Below are positions 7,435 through 16,803 of a stretch of DNA of 64,000 bases, in pieces. How positions within the stretch are numbered: position 1 is the first letter of the stretch; every line of letters begins with the position of its first letter. Under the pieces are notes generated by a model that had not been told where the DNA came from, ran no database searches, and saw nothing but the letters and a program-made list of their open reading frames with translations. The DNA is from Cognatiluteimonas profundi (GTDB lineage: Bacteria; Pseudomonadota; Gammaproteobacteria; Xanthomonadales; Xanthomonadaceae), in contig NZ_VKHQ01000005.1 of NCBI RefSeq assembly GCF_009792795.1, positions 353,529-417,528 of the forward strand. Direction: 5' to 3'. The position numbers were made by a program, and so were the translations under genes.

Positions 7435-8853
7435 ATGCCCACTGCCTTGCTCTGGTTTCGCAACGACCTGCGCCTGGACGACAACCCGGCGCTGCAGGCG
7501 GCGCTGGCACGCGGATTCCGCTTGCTGCCGGTCTACGTGCACGCGCCGCGGGAGGAAGGCGACTGGGCGCCGGGCGCGGCTTCCAATGCGTGGCGCGCAC
7601 GGTCGCTGGTCGCGCTGGATGCCGCGCTGCGGGCGCGCGGCAACCGCCTGCATTGCGCACGCGGCGACAGCCTGGAGGCGCTGCGCGGGATTGCGAAGGC
7701 CAGCGGCGCCGAAGCGGTGTTCTGGAACCGTCGCTACGAGCCGGCCATCGAAGCGCGCGATGCCGCGATCAAGCGCGCGCTGCGCGGCGATGGGCTGCAT
7801 GCGGAAAGCTTCAACGGCAGCCTGCTGCGCGAGCCCTGGGACGTGCAGACGCAACAGGGCGATCCCTACCGCGTGTTCACCGCGTACTGGAAGACCGCAT
7901 CGTCGACGCGCGGTGCCTTGCGGACCAGCACGGCGCCGCGGGTGCTGCCGGCGCCGGACGCGCCGCTGCCGCACACGGCGGGGCCGCAGTCGCTGCCGTT
8001 GCTTCCCGCCTCCCGCTGGGACGCGGGATTCCACGACGATGCGACACCCGGCGAGGCCGGCGCGATGCATGCGCTGCGCCGATTCATCGACACCGGGCTG
8101 GCCGACTATGCCCAGGCGCGCGACGTCCCCGGCCGCGACGGCACCTCGCGGCTGTCGCCACACCTGCATTTCGGCGAAATCTCGGTGCAGCGGGTGGTCG
8201 CGGAGGTGGAGGCAAGCACTGCGCCGCCAGCGGCCATTGCCGCCTTCGTCCGCGAACTGGGCTGGCGCGAGTTCGCCTACCACCTCATGCACCACTTTCC
8301 GCACACGGTGGAGCGCAACCTCAATCCGCGCTTCGACGACCTGCAGTGGGCCAAACCCGACCCGGGCCTGCTCACGGCCTGGCAACAGGGTCGCACCGGC
8401 ATCCCGATCATCGATGCCGGCATGCGCCAGCTCTGGCACGCCGGCTGGATGCACAACCGCGTGCGCATGCTGGTCGCCAGCCTGCTGACCAAGAACCTGC
8501 GCATGCACTGGAGCCTGGGTGCGCGCTGGTTCTGGGACACGCTCGTGGATGCCGACCTGGCCAGCAACACGCTGGGCTGGCAATGGGTGGCGGGCACCGG
8601 CGCCGACGCGGCGCCGTACTTCCGCATCTTCAATCCGGTGCTGCAGGCGCAACGCTTCGACGCCGATGGCGCCTACGTGCGCCGCTGGCTGCCTGAACTG
8701 GCCGGGCTGCCGGATGCGGTGCTGCATGCACCATGGAAGCAGCCCGCGTTGTTGCGACAGCATGCACCGCGCTATCCGCGCGAGCCGGTGGTGGACCTGG
8801 CCGCGAGCCGGGAGATGGCGCTCGCTGCCTACCAGGCCCTGCGCCAGCGCTGA
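7435..8853 (+). CDS. phrB: Deoxyribodipyrimidine photolyase (class I CPD photolyase)
   Basis: A 472-residue light-dependent DNA repair flavoenzyme that splits cyclobutane pyrimidine dimers. The N-terminal alpha/beta antenna domain begins LLWFRNDLRLDDNPAL. The C-terminal FAD domain shows both family signatures: GMRQLWHAGWMHNRVRM and DLASNTLGWQWVAG, followed by YFRIFNP. The length equals that of E. coli PhrB. ATG 7435 starts at the antenna domain; 7426 is an alternative. It is divergent from the DUF6630-like gene. Confidence 0.95.
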   Translation: MPTALLWFRNDLRLDDNPALQAALARGFRLLPVYVHAPREEGDWAPGAASNAWRARSLVALDAALRARGNRLHCARGDSLEALRGIAKASGAEAVFWNRRYEPAIEARDAAIKRALRGDGLHAESFNGSLLREPWDVQTQQGDPYRVFTAYWKTASSTRGALRTSTAPRVLPAPDAPLPHTAGPQSLPLLPASRWDAGFHDDATPGEAGAMHALRRFIDTGLADYAQARDVPGRDGTSRLSPHLHFGEISVQRVVAEVEASTAPPAAIAAFVRELGWREFAYHLMHHFPHTVERNLNPRFDDLQWAKPDPGLLTAWQQGRTGIPIIDAGMRQLWHAGWMHNRVRMLVASLLTKNLRMHWSLGARWFWDTLVDADLASNTLGWQWVAGTGADAAPYFRIFNPVLQAQRFDADGAYVRRWLPELAGLPDAVLHAPWKQPALLRQHAPRYPREPVVDLAASREMALAAYQALRQR

Positions 8854-8860
8854 TACCGGG

Positions 8861-9367
8861 CTACTGCCGTCCCACGTCCAGCGTCGCGTGTCCGCCGGCG
8901 TCCACGCGGATCGTGTAGAGCGCGTCGTAATCGTCCTCGCCCAGCGCCGCGACGCGGCAGCTGCACAGGGCGGCGACCAGCGCGGGAACGGTGTTGCTGT
9001 GACCGACGACCAGGACTGTCCCCCGATGATGGCGCGCACGCAGCGTCGCCGCGAAATCCGACGGTGCGATGGCCGGATCGTAGGTGCTCACCGAGATGCC
9101 GTGTGTCGCCGCCACCGCCTGCGCGGTCTGTTGCGTGCGCCGGAATGGCGTTGCATACGCCGCCGTCAGTGGGCTCGTGGACAGGCGCAGCGCCAATGCC
9201 TGCGCACGCGCCCGGCCAGCCGCGCTCAGGGGTGGATCGCGGCTGCCATCGTCGGCTTTCTCCGCGTGGCGCACGACGGTGAAGGTCGTGGCCGCATCCG
9301 GCGCCTGCACGCCCGCACAACCCGCCAGGAGCAGCACAGACAAGCAGCAGGCAATGATCAGGCGCAT
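8861..9367 (-). CDS. Histidine phosphatase superfamily lipoprotein
   Basis: A 168-residue exported lipoprotein with lipobox LLAGC (Cys about residue 17). The mature domain has the phosphoglycerate-mutase-like catalytic motifs VRHAEK (phospho-acceptor His) and VVGHSNT (second active-site His), plus TPFRRTQQTA. It likely dephosphorylates small substrates in the periplasm; the substrate is unknown. It converges on phrB with 7 bp between stops. Confidence 0.88.
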   Translation of the reverse strand: MRLIIACCLSVLLLAGCAGVQAPDAATTFTVVRHAEKADDGSRDPPLSAAGRARAQALALRLSTSPLTAAYATPFRRTQQTAQAVAATHGISVSTYDPAIAPSDFAATLRARHHRGTVLVVGHSNTVPALVAALCSCRVAALGEDDYDALYTIRVDAGGHATLDVGRQ

Positions 9368-9473
9368 CGCGGAGAACCCCGGTCGCGGCTATCGACGCAG
9401 CCTACGCGACCGCGCTGCGTCGATGCGACGACCGCCAAGGTCGCCGCATCGATCGGCAATCGAGACGGGCTCG

Positions 9474-10211
9474 TTACCGTGGCTTGTCCATGGCGTGGCC
9501 GGCCTGCATTTCCGCCTTCGTCAGGTAGCCGTCGTGGTTGGCGTCCATGCGCGTGAACATCGCCTGCGCACCGGCAGCGAGTTCGGCGGAGGTGATCCTG
9601 CCGTCGTGGTTGGCGTCCATCGCCTGCATGTGCGCGTGCATGCGGGCGCGCATCGGCATGTCGCCCTTGTCGTCGGCACCCATCTTCATGCCCGCCATGC
9701 CGCCCTTGTCGCCGGCACCCATCTTCATCCCCGCCATGCCGCCCTTGTCGCCGGCACCCATCTTCATCCCCGCCATGTCGTGGCCGCCCATCGCCTGGCC
9801 GTGGCCGGCCTGCATTTCGGCCGCGTTGATCCTGCCGTCATGGTTGGCGTCCATGCGGGCGAACATCGCGCTCGCGGCGGCGGCGTGTTCGGCTGCGGTG
9901 ATCTCGCCATCATGGTTGGCGTCCATGCGCGACATCATGTCGTGCATGCCATGGTCGTCGGCATCATCGCCGCCATGCCGCCAGCCGTGCCCGGAGGTCA
10001 TCTCGTCGGCGGTGATCGCGCCATCCTTGTTGGCGTCCATGCGCACGAACATCGCCTGCACGCCAGCGGCATGCTCCTGCGCGGAAATGCGGCCGTCGTT
10101 GTTGCCGTCCATGCGCTGGAACATGCCATCGCCCTGGCCCCATGCGGCGCCGCACAGCGCGAGGGTGCCCATCAGGGAAAACAACATCGTATGGCGAAGG
10201 TTGCGGTTCAT
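9474..10211 (-). CDS. Secreted EF-hand protein with Met/Gly/Lys tandem repeats
   Basis: A 245-residue exported protein (signal MLFSLMGTLALCGAAWG) with six EF-hand loops (DGNNDGRISAQE, DANKDGAITADE, DANHDGEITAAE, DANHDGRINAAE, DANHDGRITSAE, DANHDGYLTKAE). Between loops 4 and 5 lie three near-perfect copies of MAGMKMGAGDKGG, encoded by 39-bp repeats. The Met/His-rich insert (also HGMHDMMSRM and GHDMAG) might bind a soft metal such as copper; this is inference from composition. It is a paralogue of 5241-5819. Confidence 0.9.
   Translation of the reverse strand: MNRNLRHTMLFSLMGTLALCGAAWGQGDGMFQRMDGNNDGRISAQEHAAGVQAMFVRMDANKDGAITADEMTSGHGWRHGGDDADDHGMHDMMSRMDANHDGEITAAEHAAAASAMFARMDANHDGRINAAEMQAGHGQAMGGHDMAGMKMGAGDKGGMAGMKMGAGDKGGMAGMKMGADDKGDMPMRARMHAHMQAMDANHDGRITSAELAAGAQAMFTRMDANHDGYLTKAEMQAGHAMDKPR
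9662..9778 (-). repeat. Three 39-bp in-frame tandem repeats
   Basis: Three consecutive 39-nt units, differing at a few positions, encode MAGMKMGAGDKGG-type 13-mers inside the EF-hand gene. The unit length keeps the frame, so copy number can vary by slippage without breaking the protein. Confidence 0.9.
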
Positions 10212-10329
10212 GGAGAGCTCCTCGAAAGTGTCGGCGCAGCCTGCGCCGCGAAGGGTGAGTGGTTCGTTAATGGGCGGCGGGTTGCACGATGCAGGTGCCG
10301 GGGCGGGCGTTGCGCGCGCCTGGCTGCGG

Positions 10330-10647
10330 CTACCCGGCCTTGCCGAGTGCCTCGAGGACCTGGCGCACGTCGTCGTCCTGCTGCTCGCCGAACTCCAACC
10401 CGAAGTGATCGGTGGCCACGCGCGCGACGCGCGCCTGCATCACGATCGGCATGTCGCTCGACGGCAGGAACAGGATCTTCAGGTCCGCGCCGTGAACCGG
10501 CGACCAGCCGGGGAAGGCGGCGACGCGGACGCCGCCGGGGGATATATCGAGGACATGGGTGTCGTGGCCGTGCCCGTTGGGCGTGACGACAACGGCGTCC
10601 ATGACATTCAAGCGCGGGTGCCGCCGCTGTTCGATGGACGCTTCCAT
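10330..10647 (-). CDS. PilZ-domain c-di-GMP receptor
   Basis: A 105-residue single-domain PilZ protein. Both c-di-GMP contacts are intact: RRHPR (RxxxR, residues 8-12) and DISPGG (DxSxxG, residues 34-39). Such proteins couple c-di-GMP to motility, exopolysaccharide or secretion. ATG 10645-10647 gives the standard domain length, although its ribosome binding site is weak and an upstream in-frame ATG (about 10665) cannot be excluded. A diguanylate cyclase gene lies 3.5 kb away. Confidence 0.88.
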   Translation of the reverse strand: MEASIEQRRHPRLNVMDAVVVTPNGHGHDTHVLDISPGGVRVAAFPGWSPVHGADLKILFLPSSDMPIVMQARVARVATDHFGLEFGEQQDDDVRQVLEALGKAG

Positions 10648-10708
10648 GGGCCGATGGTAGACCATCGGCCGCTGCGCCCATGTCACCGGACGTTGACGTT
10701 GCCCAGGG

Positions 10709-13700
10709 TCAGGGGATGTCCCTTGAGACGCCAATGTCGGCGGGAATGCCGCCGCGCGCGGCGAGCTTGATGGCCGGCTGTCCCGCCGCCTGCAATGCGG
10801 CATCCAGTGCTGGCAAGGCCTCTGCCTTGATCCGCGTCCATTGCTGCAGGGCGCGTTCCAGTCGCGCGGCGTACTCGGCATGGACGGCGCGCTGCGGCGC
10901 CGTCGGTGCACGATCCGAATTTTCCAGGTCGACTTCCAACGCGGTCAACTCTCCGCCGATCGCCGACATGTTCAGCGGCGCCTGTTCGCCTTCGCCGTCC
11001 ACCAGTGGCGACAGCGTCGTGGTGAACGCCTGCACGGCGCCCGCCAATGCCGGGGCCAGCGGCGTCTTCGCGCCCAGTGCCTGCACTTGCTTGCTGGCGG
11101 CCTGGATTTCCGCGTTGGCAGCGGCTTCGCGCGCCATGGCCGCGGCGATGTCGGCCGACAGCGCCAAGGCCTGGGTCACCGCCGCCGGATCCACCGGGAC
11201 ACGCGGATCGGCGACGACATCCAGCGACGTGCGCTGCTCATGCCCGTTCGCCTTGAGCACCAGTGTGTAGCGTCCGGGCGCCACCAGCATGCCCTCGGGC
11301 AACAGCGTCGCCTCGTCGCCGTCGATCGCGGCGATGCTGTAGCCGTAGGCATCGGCGCGTGGGCGCGGCATCCGCAGGTTCCAGAAGAACCGGTGCGCAC
11401 CGGCACTGCCGGCAAGCCGCTGCGGCGTGCCCAGCCAACGCTCCTCGAAGTAGCGTTCGGCCGGCAACGCCGGCGTTGCATCGTCGCTCGAGAACTGCTG
11501 CACCTGGTTGCCGGCGGCATCGAGGATGCGCAGCGTCACCGGACCCTTCGCATCGCTGGCGAGCCAGTAGTCGATCGCCGCGCCATCGGGTGGATTGCGG
11601 CCGGCCGGCTCCTCGCGCGGCAGCGGCGTGTCGCGGTTCTGGTTGCCGCGCAGGCGCACGGCGGCGTCGGGGCGGAACAGGTGCACGGGCTCGCGCACGA
11701 CCGCGCCGTCGAGTTGGCGCAGCGGCGCCAGTGAATCCATCAGCCAGATCGAACGTCCCTGCGTGGCCACGACCAGGTCGTCGCCGTGCACCAGCAGGTC
11801 GGTGACGATGCTGCTGGGCAGGTTGCGTTGCAGCGACTGCCAGTGGTCGCCATCATCGAACGACACCCAGACCCCGCGATCGGTCCCCGCGTACAACAGG
11901 CCGCGCTGCTTCGTGTCGGCGCGCACCACGCCGACGAAGTGGCCATCGGGCAAGCCGGCACCGATCGGCGCCCACGTCCTGCCGTCGTCGTGCGTGCGCC
12001 AGGCCATCGGCCGGAAATCGTCGGCGCGGTGGTTGTCCACGGCGATGTAGGCGGTGGCGGGATCCAGCGCCGACACGTCCACCGTGCTGATCTTCGACCA
12101 CGTGGGAACACCGGCCGGCGTCACGTCCTGCCATTGCGCGCCGCCGTCGCGCGTCATCTTGACGCGGCCGTCGTCGGTGCCGAGCCAGATCCGGTCGTTG
12201 TCGCGCGGCGACAGGCCGATGCTGAAGATCACGCCGTAGCCGCAGGCGCGCGCGCCTTCCGGCGGCTGGTCCTTGTCGCAATCGCCGCGCGCGGGATCGC
12301 GCGGAGCGACGTCCGGGCTGACGACCGTCCACGTCGCGCCCTGGTCGAGCGAACGGAACAACACCTGCGCGCCCTGGTACAGCGGATACGGCGCCACGCC
12401 GGAAACCGCGATCGGGGTGATCCAGGTGTAGCGGTATTTCGCGGCGATCGGCCGCGCGCCATAGGTCGACACCGGCCACGGCGAGATGTTCTGCACTTCG
12501 CCGTTGCGCGCATCCCAGCGCGACAGTCGGCCGCCGAGGCCGGAGCCGTAGACGATGTCCGGATTGCGCGGATCGGGGATGTCGTAATCACGCTCGTCCG
12601 CGCCGACCGGATGCCAGTCGCGCGAGGTGATCGCGCCGTAGTCGGTGCGGCTGGCGATGGCGACGGTGCCGTTGTCCTGCTGCCCGGCATAGATCCAGTA
12701 CGGGAACCGGTTGTCCGTCGCCAGGTGATAGAGCTGGCCGGTTGGCTGGTTGTACCAGCTGCTCCAGGTGGCGCCGCCATCGACGGTGACGACCGTGCCC
12801 TGGTCGGAGCCGGTGATCATCCGCTGCGGATTGGTCGGGTTGATCCAGATGTCGTGGTAATCGTCGCCGCCTGGCGAGCCCTTGATGATGTCGCAGCGGC
12901 TGCCGCCGTTGCTGCAACGACGGATCGAGCGCCCCATCGCGAACACGGTGTCGGGATCATTCGGTGCGACGGCCAGTCGCGAGAAGTAGGCGTTGACCAG
13001 TTCGCCGTCGTCGTTGACGCGTTGCCAATGCCCGCCCGCGTCGTCGGAGCGATACAGGCCACCGGTTTTTTCCGCGTCGACCACGGCGTAGACGCGCGTG
13101 CCTGTCGCGGTATGCGTTGCCGCCAGGCCGATGCGTCCGAGCTTGCCGCCTGGCCAGCCGCCGCCGGACAGGCGCGTCCAGTGCCGCCCGCCATCAATGG
13201 ATTTGAAGATGCCGCTTTCCTGGCCGTAATCGGGCGTGAAGTAGCTCATCCATGGCCGGAAGCGCACCTGCCACACCGATGCGAACACGACGCTGGAATC
13301 CGCCGGATCGGCGACGACATCGACCGCGCCGGTATCCGCGCTCACGAACAGCGTCCGGCTCCAGGTCCTGCCGCCGTCGTCGGAACGAAACACGCCGCGC
13401 TCGTCGTTGGGCCCGAACACATGTCCGAGCGCCCCCACCAGGACATGGTCCGGATTGGCCGGATCGACCCAGATCGAACCGATGTGGCGCGTGTCCTTCA
13501 GCCCGATCGATGTCCACGTCCTGCCTGCATCGGTCGACTTGAAGACGCCTTCGCCGGCGGCGACGTCATAGCGCGTGGTGATCTGTCCGGTGCCGACGTA
13601 GATGACGCGCGGATCCGATGGCGCCACGGCGATTGCGCCGACCGACGCCGGCCCCTGGTCGAAGATCGGCATCCACGTGCGGCCTGCGTCCAGCGTCTTC

Positions 13701-13942
13701 CAGACGCCGCCGCCAGCCGCGCCGAAGTAGAACGTGTCGGGCTGCGCGGGCACACCCGTGACCGCCGTGCCCCAACCCGCGCGATGCGGTCCGATCAGGC
13801 GCCAGCCCATGCCGCCCAGCGCAGCGGGCTTGACCGGTCCGGCAACTGGCGCGGCGGTAGTGGACACCGTGGCGAAGGCCGGCGATGCGAACGACAGGGC
13901 GAGCGCGATGGCCAGCAACGGCCTGCTTGTGGGTACGGGCAT
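10709..13942 (-). CDS. Large secreted BNR-repeat / sortilin-like beta-propeller protein
   Basis: A 1077-residue exported protein with a signal peptide (LLAIALALSFASPAFA). It has many BNR/Asp-box-type repeats (VWKTLDAGRTWMP, VFKSTDAGRTWTS, VFRSDDGGRTWSR, LYRSDDAGGHW, FRSLDQGATWTVV), folding as one or two beta-propellers over about residues 50-720. A C-terminal region follows with immunoglobulin-like and helical parts (RTSLDVVADPRVPV). Homologues are annotated as glycosyl hydrolases or VPS10-like exoproteins, but no hydrolase active site is assigned here. It is divergent from the GGDEF gene. Confidence 0.88.
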   Translation of the reverse strand: MPVPTSRPLLAIALALSFASPAFATVSTTAAPVAGPVKPAALGGMGWRLIGPHRAGWGTAVTGVPAQPDTFYFGAAGGGVWKTLDAGRTWMPIFDQGPASVGAIAVAPSDPRVIYVGTGQITTRYDVAAGEGVFKSTDAGRTWTSIGLKDTRHIGSIWVDPANPDHVLVGALGHVFGPNDERGVFRSDDGGRTWSRTLFVSADTGAVDVVADPADSSVVFASVWQVRFRPWMSYFTPDYGQESGIFKSIDGGRHWTRLSGGGWPGGKLGRIGLAATHTATGTRVYAVVDAEKTGGLYRSDDAGGHWQRVNDDGELVNAYFSRLAVAPNDPDTVFAMGRSIRRCSNGGSRCDIIKGSPGGDDYHDIWINPTNPQRMITGSDQGTVVTVDGGATWSSWYNQPTGQLYHLATDNRFPYWIYAGQQDNGTVAIASRTDYGAITSRDWHPVGADERDYDIPDPRNPDIVYGSGLGGRLSRWDARNGEVQNISPWPVSTYGARPIAAKYRYTWITPIAVSGVAPYPLYQGAQVLFRSLDQGATWTVVSPDVAPRDPARGDCDKDQPPEGARACGYGVIFSIGLSPRDNDRIWLGTDDGRVKMTRDGGAQWQDVTPAGVPTWSKISTVDVSALDPATAYIAVDNHRADDFRPMAWRTHDDGRTWAPIGAGLPDGHFVGVVRADTKQRGLLYAGTDRGVWVSFDDGDHWQSLQRNLPSSIVTDLLVHGDDLVVATQGRSIWLMDSLAPLRQLDGAVVREPVHLFRPDAAVRLRGNQNRDTPLPREEPAGRNPPDGAAIDYWLASDAKGPVTLRILDAAGNQVQQFSSDDATPALPAERYFEERWLGTPQRLAGSAGAHRFFWNLRMPRPRADAYGYSIAAIDGDEATLLPEGMLVAPGRYTLVLKANGHEQRTSLDVVADPRVPVDPAAVTQALALSADIAAAMAREAAANAEIQAASKQVQALGAKTPLAPALAGAVQAFTTTLSPLVDGEGEQAPLNMSAIGGELTALEVDLENSDRAPTAPQRAVHAEYAARLERALQQWTRIKAEALPALDAALQAAGQPAIKLAARGGIPADIGVSRDIP

Positions 13943-14172
13943 GGATGCGGTTCCGGACGGGACGCTGGCAGTCTACCGCTCGCCACCTGCGCCGGTTTGC
14001 CGCATTCAGTCGCGCCGATGTGCTGACGCTCCCGCGACTGCGGGTGGCGCAGTCCGCTCGCACGCGTGGTTCCATTGCGGTACAACCACGTTAGGAGCCC
14101 GATGCCCCGACCGCGCGCCCGGACTCATTCGCTGGCACAGCCGCCAGCGTCGCGCTTGGGACGACCCGGCCA

Positions 14173-15996
14173 ATGCTTCCCAACTTCCCCGTGGCACCGC
14201 CCCTCACCGCCGACCGCCAGGCGCGCGCGGCGCGTGCCGCCGGGTGGCTCGGGTTGGCGGTCGCGACCGGGGGCCTGCTGATCTTCGCCGGCTGGGCATT
14301 CGACCTGCCGCGCCTGACGACCCTGTTTCCGGGCCTGGTGCCGACCAAGGCCAACACGGCGGTGTGTTTCGTCCTGCTGGGGACCAGCCTGTTCTTGTCC
14401 GCGCGTCCGCAGAAACACGCCAGCGGCCTTGCACTGCTGCTGGCGATCATCGCCGGTGCGATCGGTCTGCTGTCGCTGCTGGAAGCCCTGTTGGGGTGGG
14501 ATGCGGGCATCGACCAACTGTTGTTCGTCGATCCGACGTTCCTGCCGGCGTCGCCGGTGGCGGGGCTGATGGCGCCGATCACGGCTGTCAACTTCGTGCT
14601 GCTGGCGGCCGCGGTCTGCCTGCTCGACGTCGAGACGCGGAACGGATGGCGCCCTGCCAACTGGCTGGCACTGCTCGTCGCCGTCAATGCCTTCCTCACG
14701 ATCCTGGGCTACGTGTACGGCGTGGAGGCGCTGTACCGCTTCGCCGCGCTGGCCGCGGTGGCCTTGCCGACCGCCCTGTTGTCGCTGCTGGCGGGCGTCG
14801 CGGTGGCGATCGCACGCCCGGGCTCGCGGTTCGTGCGCCAGGTCCTCGGCAGCGATGCCGCCGGCGTGATCAACCGTCGCCTGCTGCCGGCGGCGCTGCT
14901 GGTGCCGGCCGCCATCGCCTGGGTCTACCTGCAAGGCGAGCGCCTCGGGCTGTACGACGGTGTGTTCGCGCTGGCGCTGGTCGCAACGACGGACGTCGTC
15001 GTGTTTTCGCTGCTGGTGTGGTGGAGCACCATGGGCGTGCGACGCATGGGTGTGCGCACGCGCGTCCTGGCCGAAGCCAATGCCTGGCAGGAAGCCATCC
15101 TCGACAGCGCCAACCTCACCGTGGTCGCGACCGATCCCGACGGCGTCATCCGCACCATCAACGCCGGCGTCGTCGACATGCTCGGGTATGCGCCGGAGGA
15201 GCTGGTCGGCAAGGCCACGCCGGTGCGCTTCCACGATCCGGAGGAGGTGGCGGCGCGCGCCGAAGTCCTCTCGCGCGAACTGGGCCGTCCGGTCACGGCG
15301 GACTTCGAGGCCTTCGTCGTCAAGGTCCGCCGCGGTGCGTGTGACGAGAACGACTGGACCTATGTCCGCAAGGACGGCAGCCGCTTCCCGGTCCGCCTGT
15401 CGGTCACCGCGATGCGGGACCACCGCGGCAACGTCACCGGCTACCTCGGCGTCGGCTACGACATCACGCTGCAACGGGTCGCGGAAGAAAAACTGCTGCT
15501 GATGGCGCAGTCGGACAGCCTCACCGGCCTGGCGAACCGCCGACGCTTCGAGGAACGGCTGCACGAGGCGATCGAGCGCAGCGAACGCAGCGGCGCGGTG
15601 CTGGCGCTGGTGTACCTGGACCTGGATTACTTCAAGACCATCAACGACACGCTGGGGCACCAGGCCGGTGATTCGGTGCTGCGCGAGTTCGCGCGGCGCC
15701 TGAGCGAATCGGTACGCACCACCGACACCGTCGCCCGGATGTCGGGCGATGAGTTCGTGATCCTGGTCGAGGCACTCGAACACGCCGAGGACGTCTACGC
15801 CGTCGCCGACAAGATCATCGAGGCCATGCGTGCGCCGTTTGCCGTGATGGACAGGCAACAGGTCGTCACCGTCAGCATGGGCATCGCCGTCCGCCAGGCC
15901 GGCGAAACCTCCAGCGAACAACTCCTGCGCCGCGCCGATGCCGCGCTGTACCAGACCAAGGCGGCCGGGCGCGGGCACTACCAGCTGCACGCGTGA
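14173..15996 (+). CDS. Membrane PAS-GGDEF diguanylate cyclase
   Basis: A 607-residue inner-membrane protein. Seven to eight hydrophobic helices occupy roughly residues 15-295, a PAS domain covers about 300-435 (ILDSANLTVVATDPDGVIRT; GYLGVGYDIT), and a GGDEF domain lies at about 440-607 (DSLTGLANRRRFEERL). The active-site loop is SGDEF (524-528), a common active variant, and the allosteric I-site RxxD (R515-D518) sits exactly five residues before it. This predicts c-di-GMP synthesis with product inhibition. There is no EAL domain. Confidence 0.93.
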   Translation: MLPNFPVAPPLTADRQARAARAAGWLGLAVATGGLLIFAGWAFDLPRLTTLFPGLVPTKANTAVCFVLLGTSLFLSARPQKHASGLALLLAIIAGAIGLLSLLEALLGWDAGIDQLLFVDPTFLPASPVAGLMAPITAVNFVLLAAAVCLLDVETRNGWRPANWLALLVAVNAFLTILGYVYGVEALYRFAALAAVALPTALLSLLAGVAVAIARPGSRFVRQVLGSDAAGVINRRLLPAALLVPAAIAWVYLQGERLGLYDGVFALALVATTDVVVFSLLVWWSTMGVRRMGVRTRVLAEANAWQEAILDSANLTVVATDPDGVIRTINAGVVDMLGYAPEELVGKATPVRFHDPEEVAARAEVLSRELGRPVTADFEAFVVKVRRGACDENDWTYVRKDGSRFPVRLSVTAMRDHRGNVTGYLGVGYDITLQRVAEEKLLLMAQSDSLTGLANRRRFEERLHEAIERSERSGAVLALVYLDLDYFKTINDTLGHQAGDSVLREFARRLSESVRTTDTVARMSGDEFVILVEALEHAEDVYAVADKIIEAMRAPFAVMDRQQVVTVSMGIAVRQAGETSSEQLLRRADAALYQTKAAGRGHYQLHA

Positions 15997-16043
15997 ATCC
16001 CGCGATGGCGCAGGCGCATCGCGCCGGCGTCGCGTGACGCCGC

Positions 16044-16721
16044 TCAGGCCGCGCGGACGTCCTGCGCACGCAAGGCCTTCACCAGCAACTCGGCGGCCTT
16101 GGCACTGGACTTGGGGTTCTGGCCGGTGATCAGTTGCCGATCCTGCTTGACGTGGCTGAGCATCGGCACGCTGTTCTCGACATTGCCGCCCAGCTCGCGC
16201 AGGCGCCTGGACAGCAGGAACGGCACCACGTCATCCAGTCCGACGAGTTTCTCCTCGGTATCGGAAAACGCCGTCAGCGTGTAGCCCGCGACCAGCGGCT
16301 TGCCATCCGCGCGGGTCACCCCGACGAACGCCGCGGGGCCGTGGCACACCGACGCGATCGGCTTGCCCTGCGCATGGAAGTCGGCGAGCAACGCGCCCAG
16401 CCGCGGGTTGTCGGGAAAGTCGAACATCGTGCCGTGGCCGCCGGGGATGAACACCGCCGCGTAGTCGGCCGCGCGCAGCCCATCCAGCGGCAGGACCTGC
16501 TGCAGGCGCTGCGCGGCCTCGCTCCATTCCGGATGCCTGGCCGCCTCGTCGCTGCGCGGATCGATCGGCGTGCTGCCGCCTTTCGGGCTCGCCACCGTGA
16601 TCGCATGTCCCGCATCGCGCAGCGCGTTGTATGGCACCGCGAACTCTTCCAGCCACAAGCCGGTGGGATGACCGTTGGGCATCGTGCCGGCGCTGGTGAC
16701 GATCATCAGGATGGCGGCCAT
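16044..16721 (-). CDS. DJ-1/PfpI family (HchA-like) protein
   Basis: A 225-residue cytoplasmic class I glutamine-amidotransferase-fold protein. The nucleophile elbow is ASVCHGPAA with Cys126, and Glu25/26 (GLWLEEFAVPY) matches the acidic residue activating that Cys. The size and GLWLEEFA motif fit the glyoxalase III/protein-deglycase-like branch, so methylglyoxal detoxification or stress protection is plausible. It converges on the GGDEF gene, 48 bp away. Confidence 0.88.
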   Translation of the reverse strand: MAAILMIVTSAGTMPNGHPTGLWLEEFAVPYNALRDAGHAITVASPKGGSTPIDPRSDEAARHPEWSEAAQRLQQVLPLDGLRAADYAAVFIPGGHGTMFDFPDNPRLGALLADFHAQGKPIASVCHGPAAFVGVTRADGKPLVAGYTLTAFSDTEEKLVGLDDVVPFLLSRRLRELGGNVENSVPMLSHVKQDRQLITGQNPKSSAKAAELLVKALRAQDVRAA

Positions 16722-16803
16722 GGCGTCCTCGCTTGCGTAAAGACGCGAGCATGCCGTGCTTGGCGTTAAGCCAGCGCAGTCGTTCCGTCTGCATCAAGCG
16801 ATG

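Noticed and set aside
6775..9039. A 754-residue open frame on the minus strand
   Set aside because: Only its last 184 codons (6775-7329) form a real gene; the rest is antisense to the photolyase and has the composition of a GC-rich shadow frame.
9662..9778. Possible CRISPR-like array
   Set aside because: The 39-bp units are directly adjacent without spacers, and they encode an in-frame 13-residue repeat.
11786..14026. A 746-residue open frame on the plus strand
   Set aside because: Antisense to the BNR-repeat gene; GC-rich third positions on the opposite strand keep the frame open.
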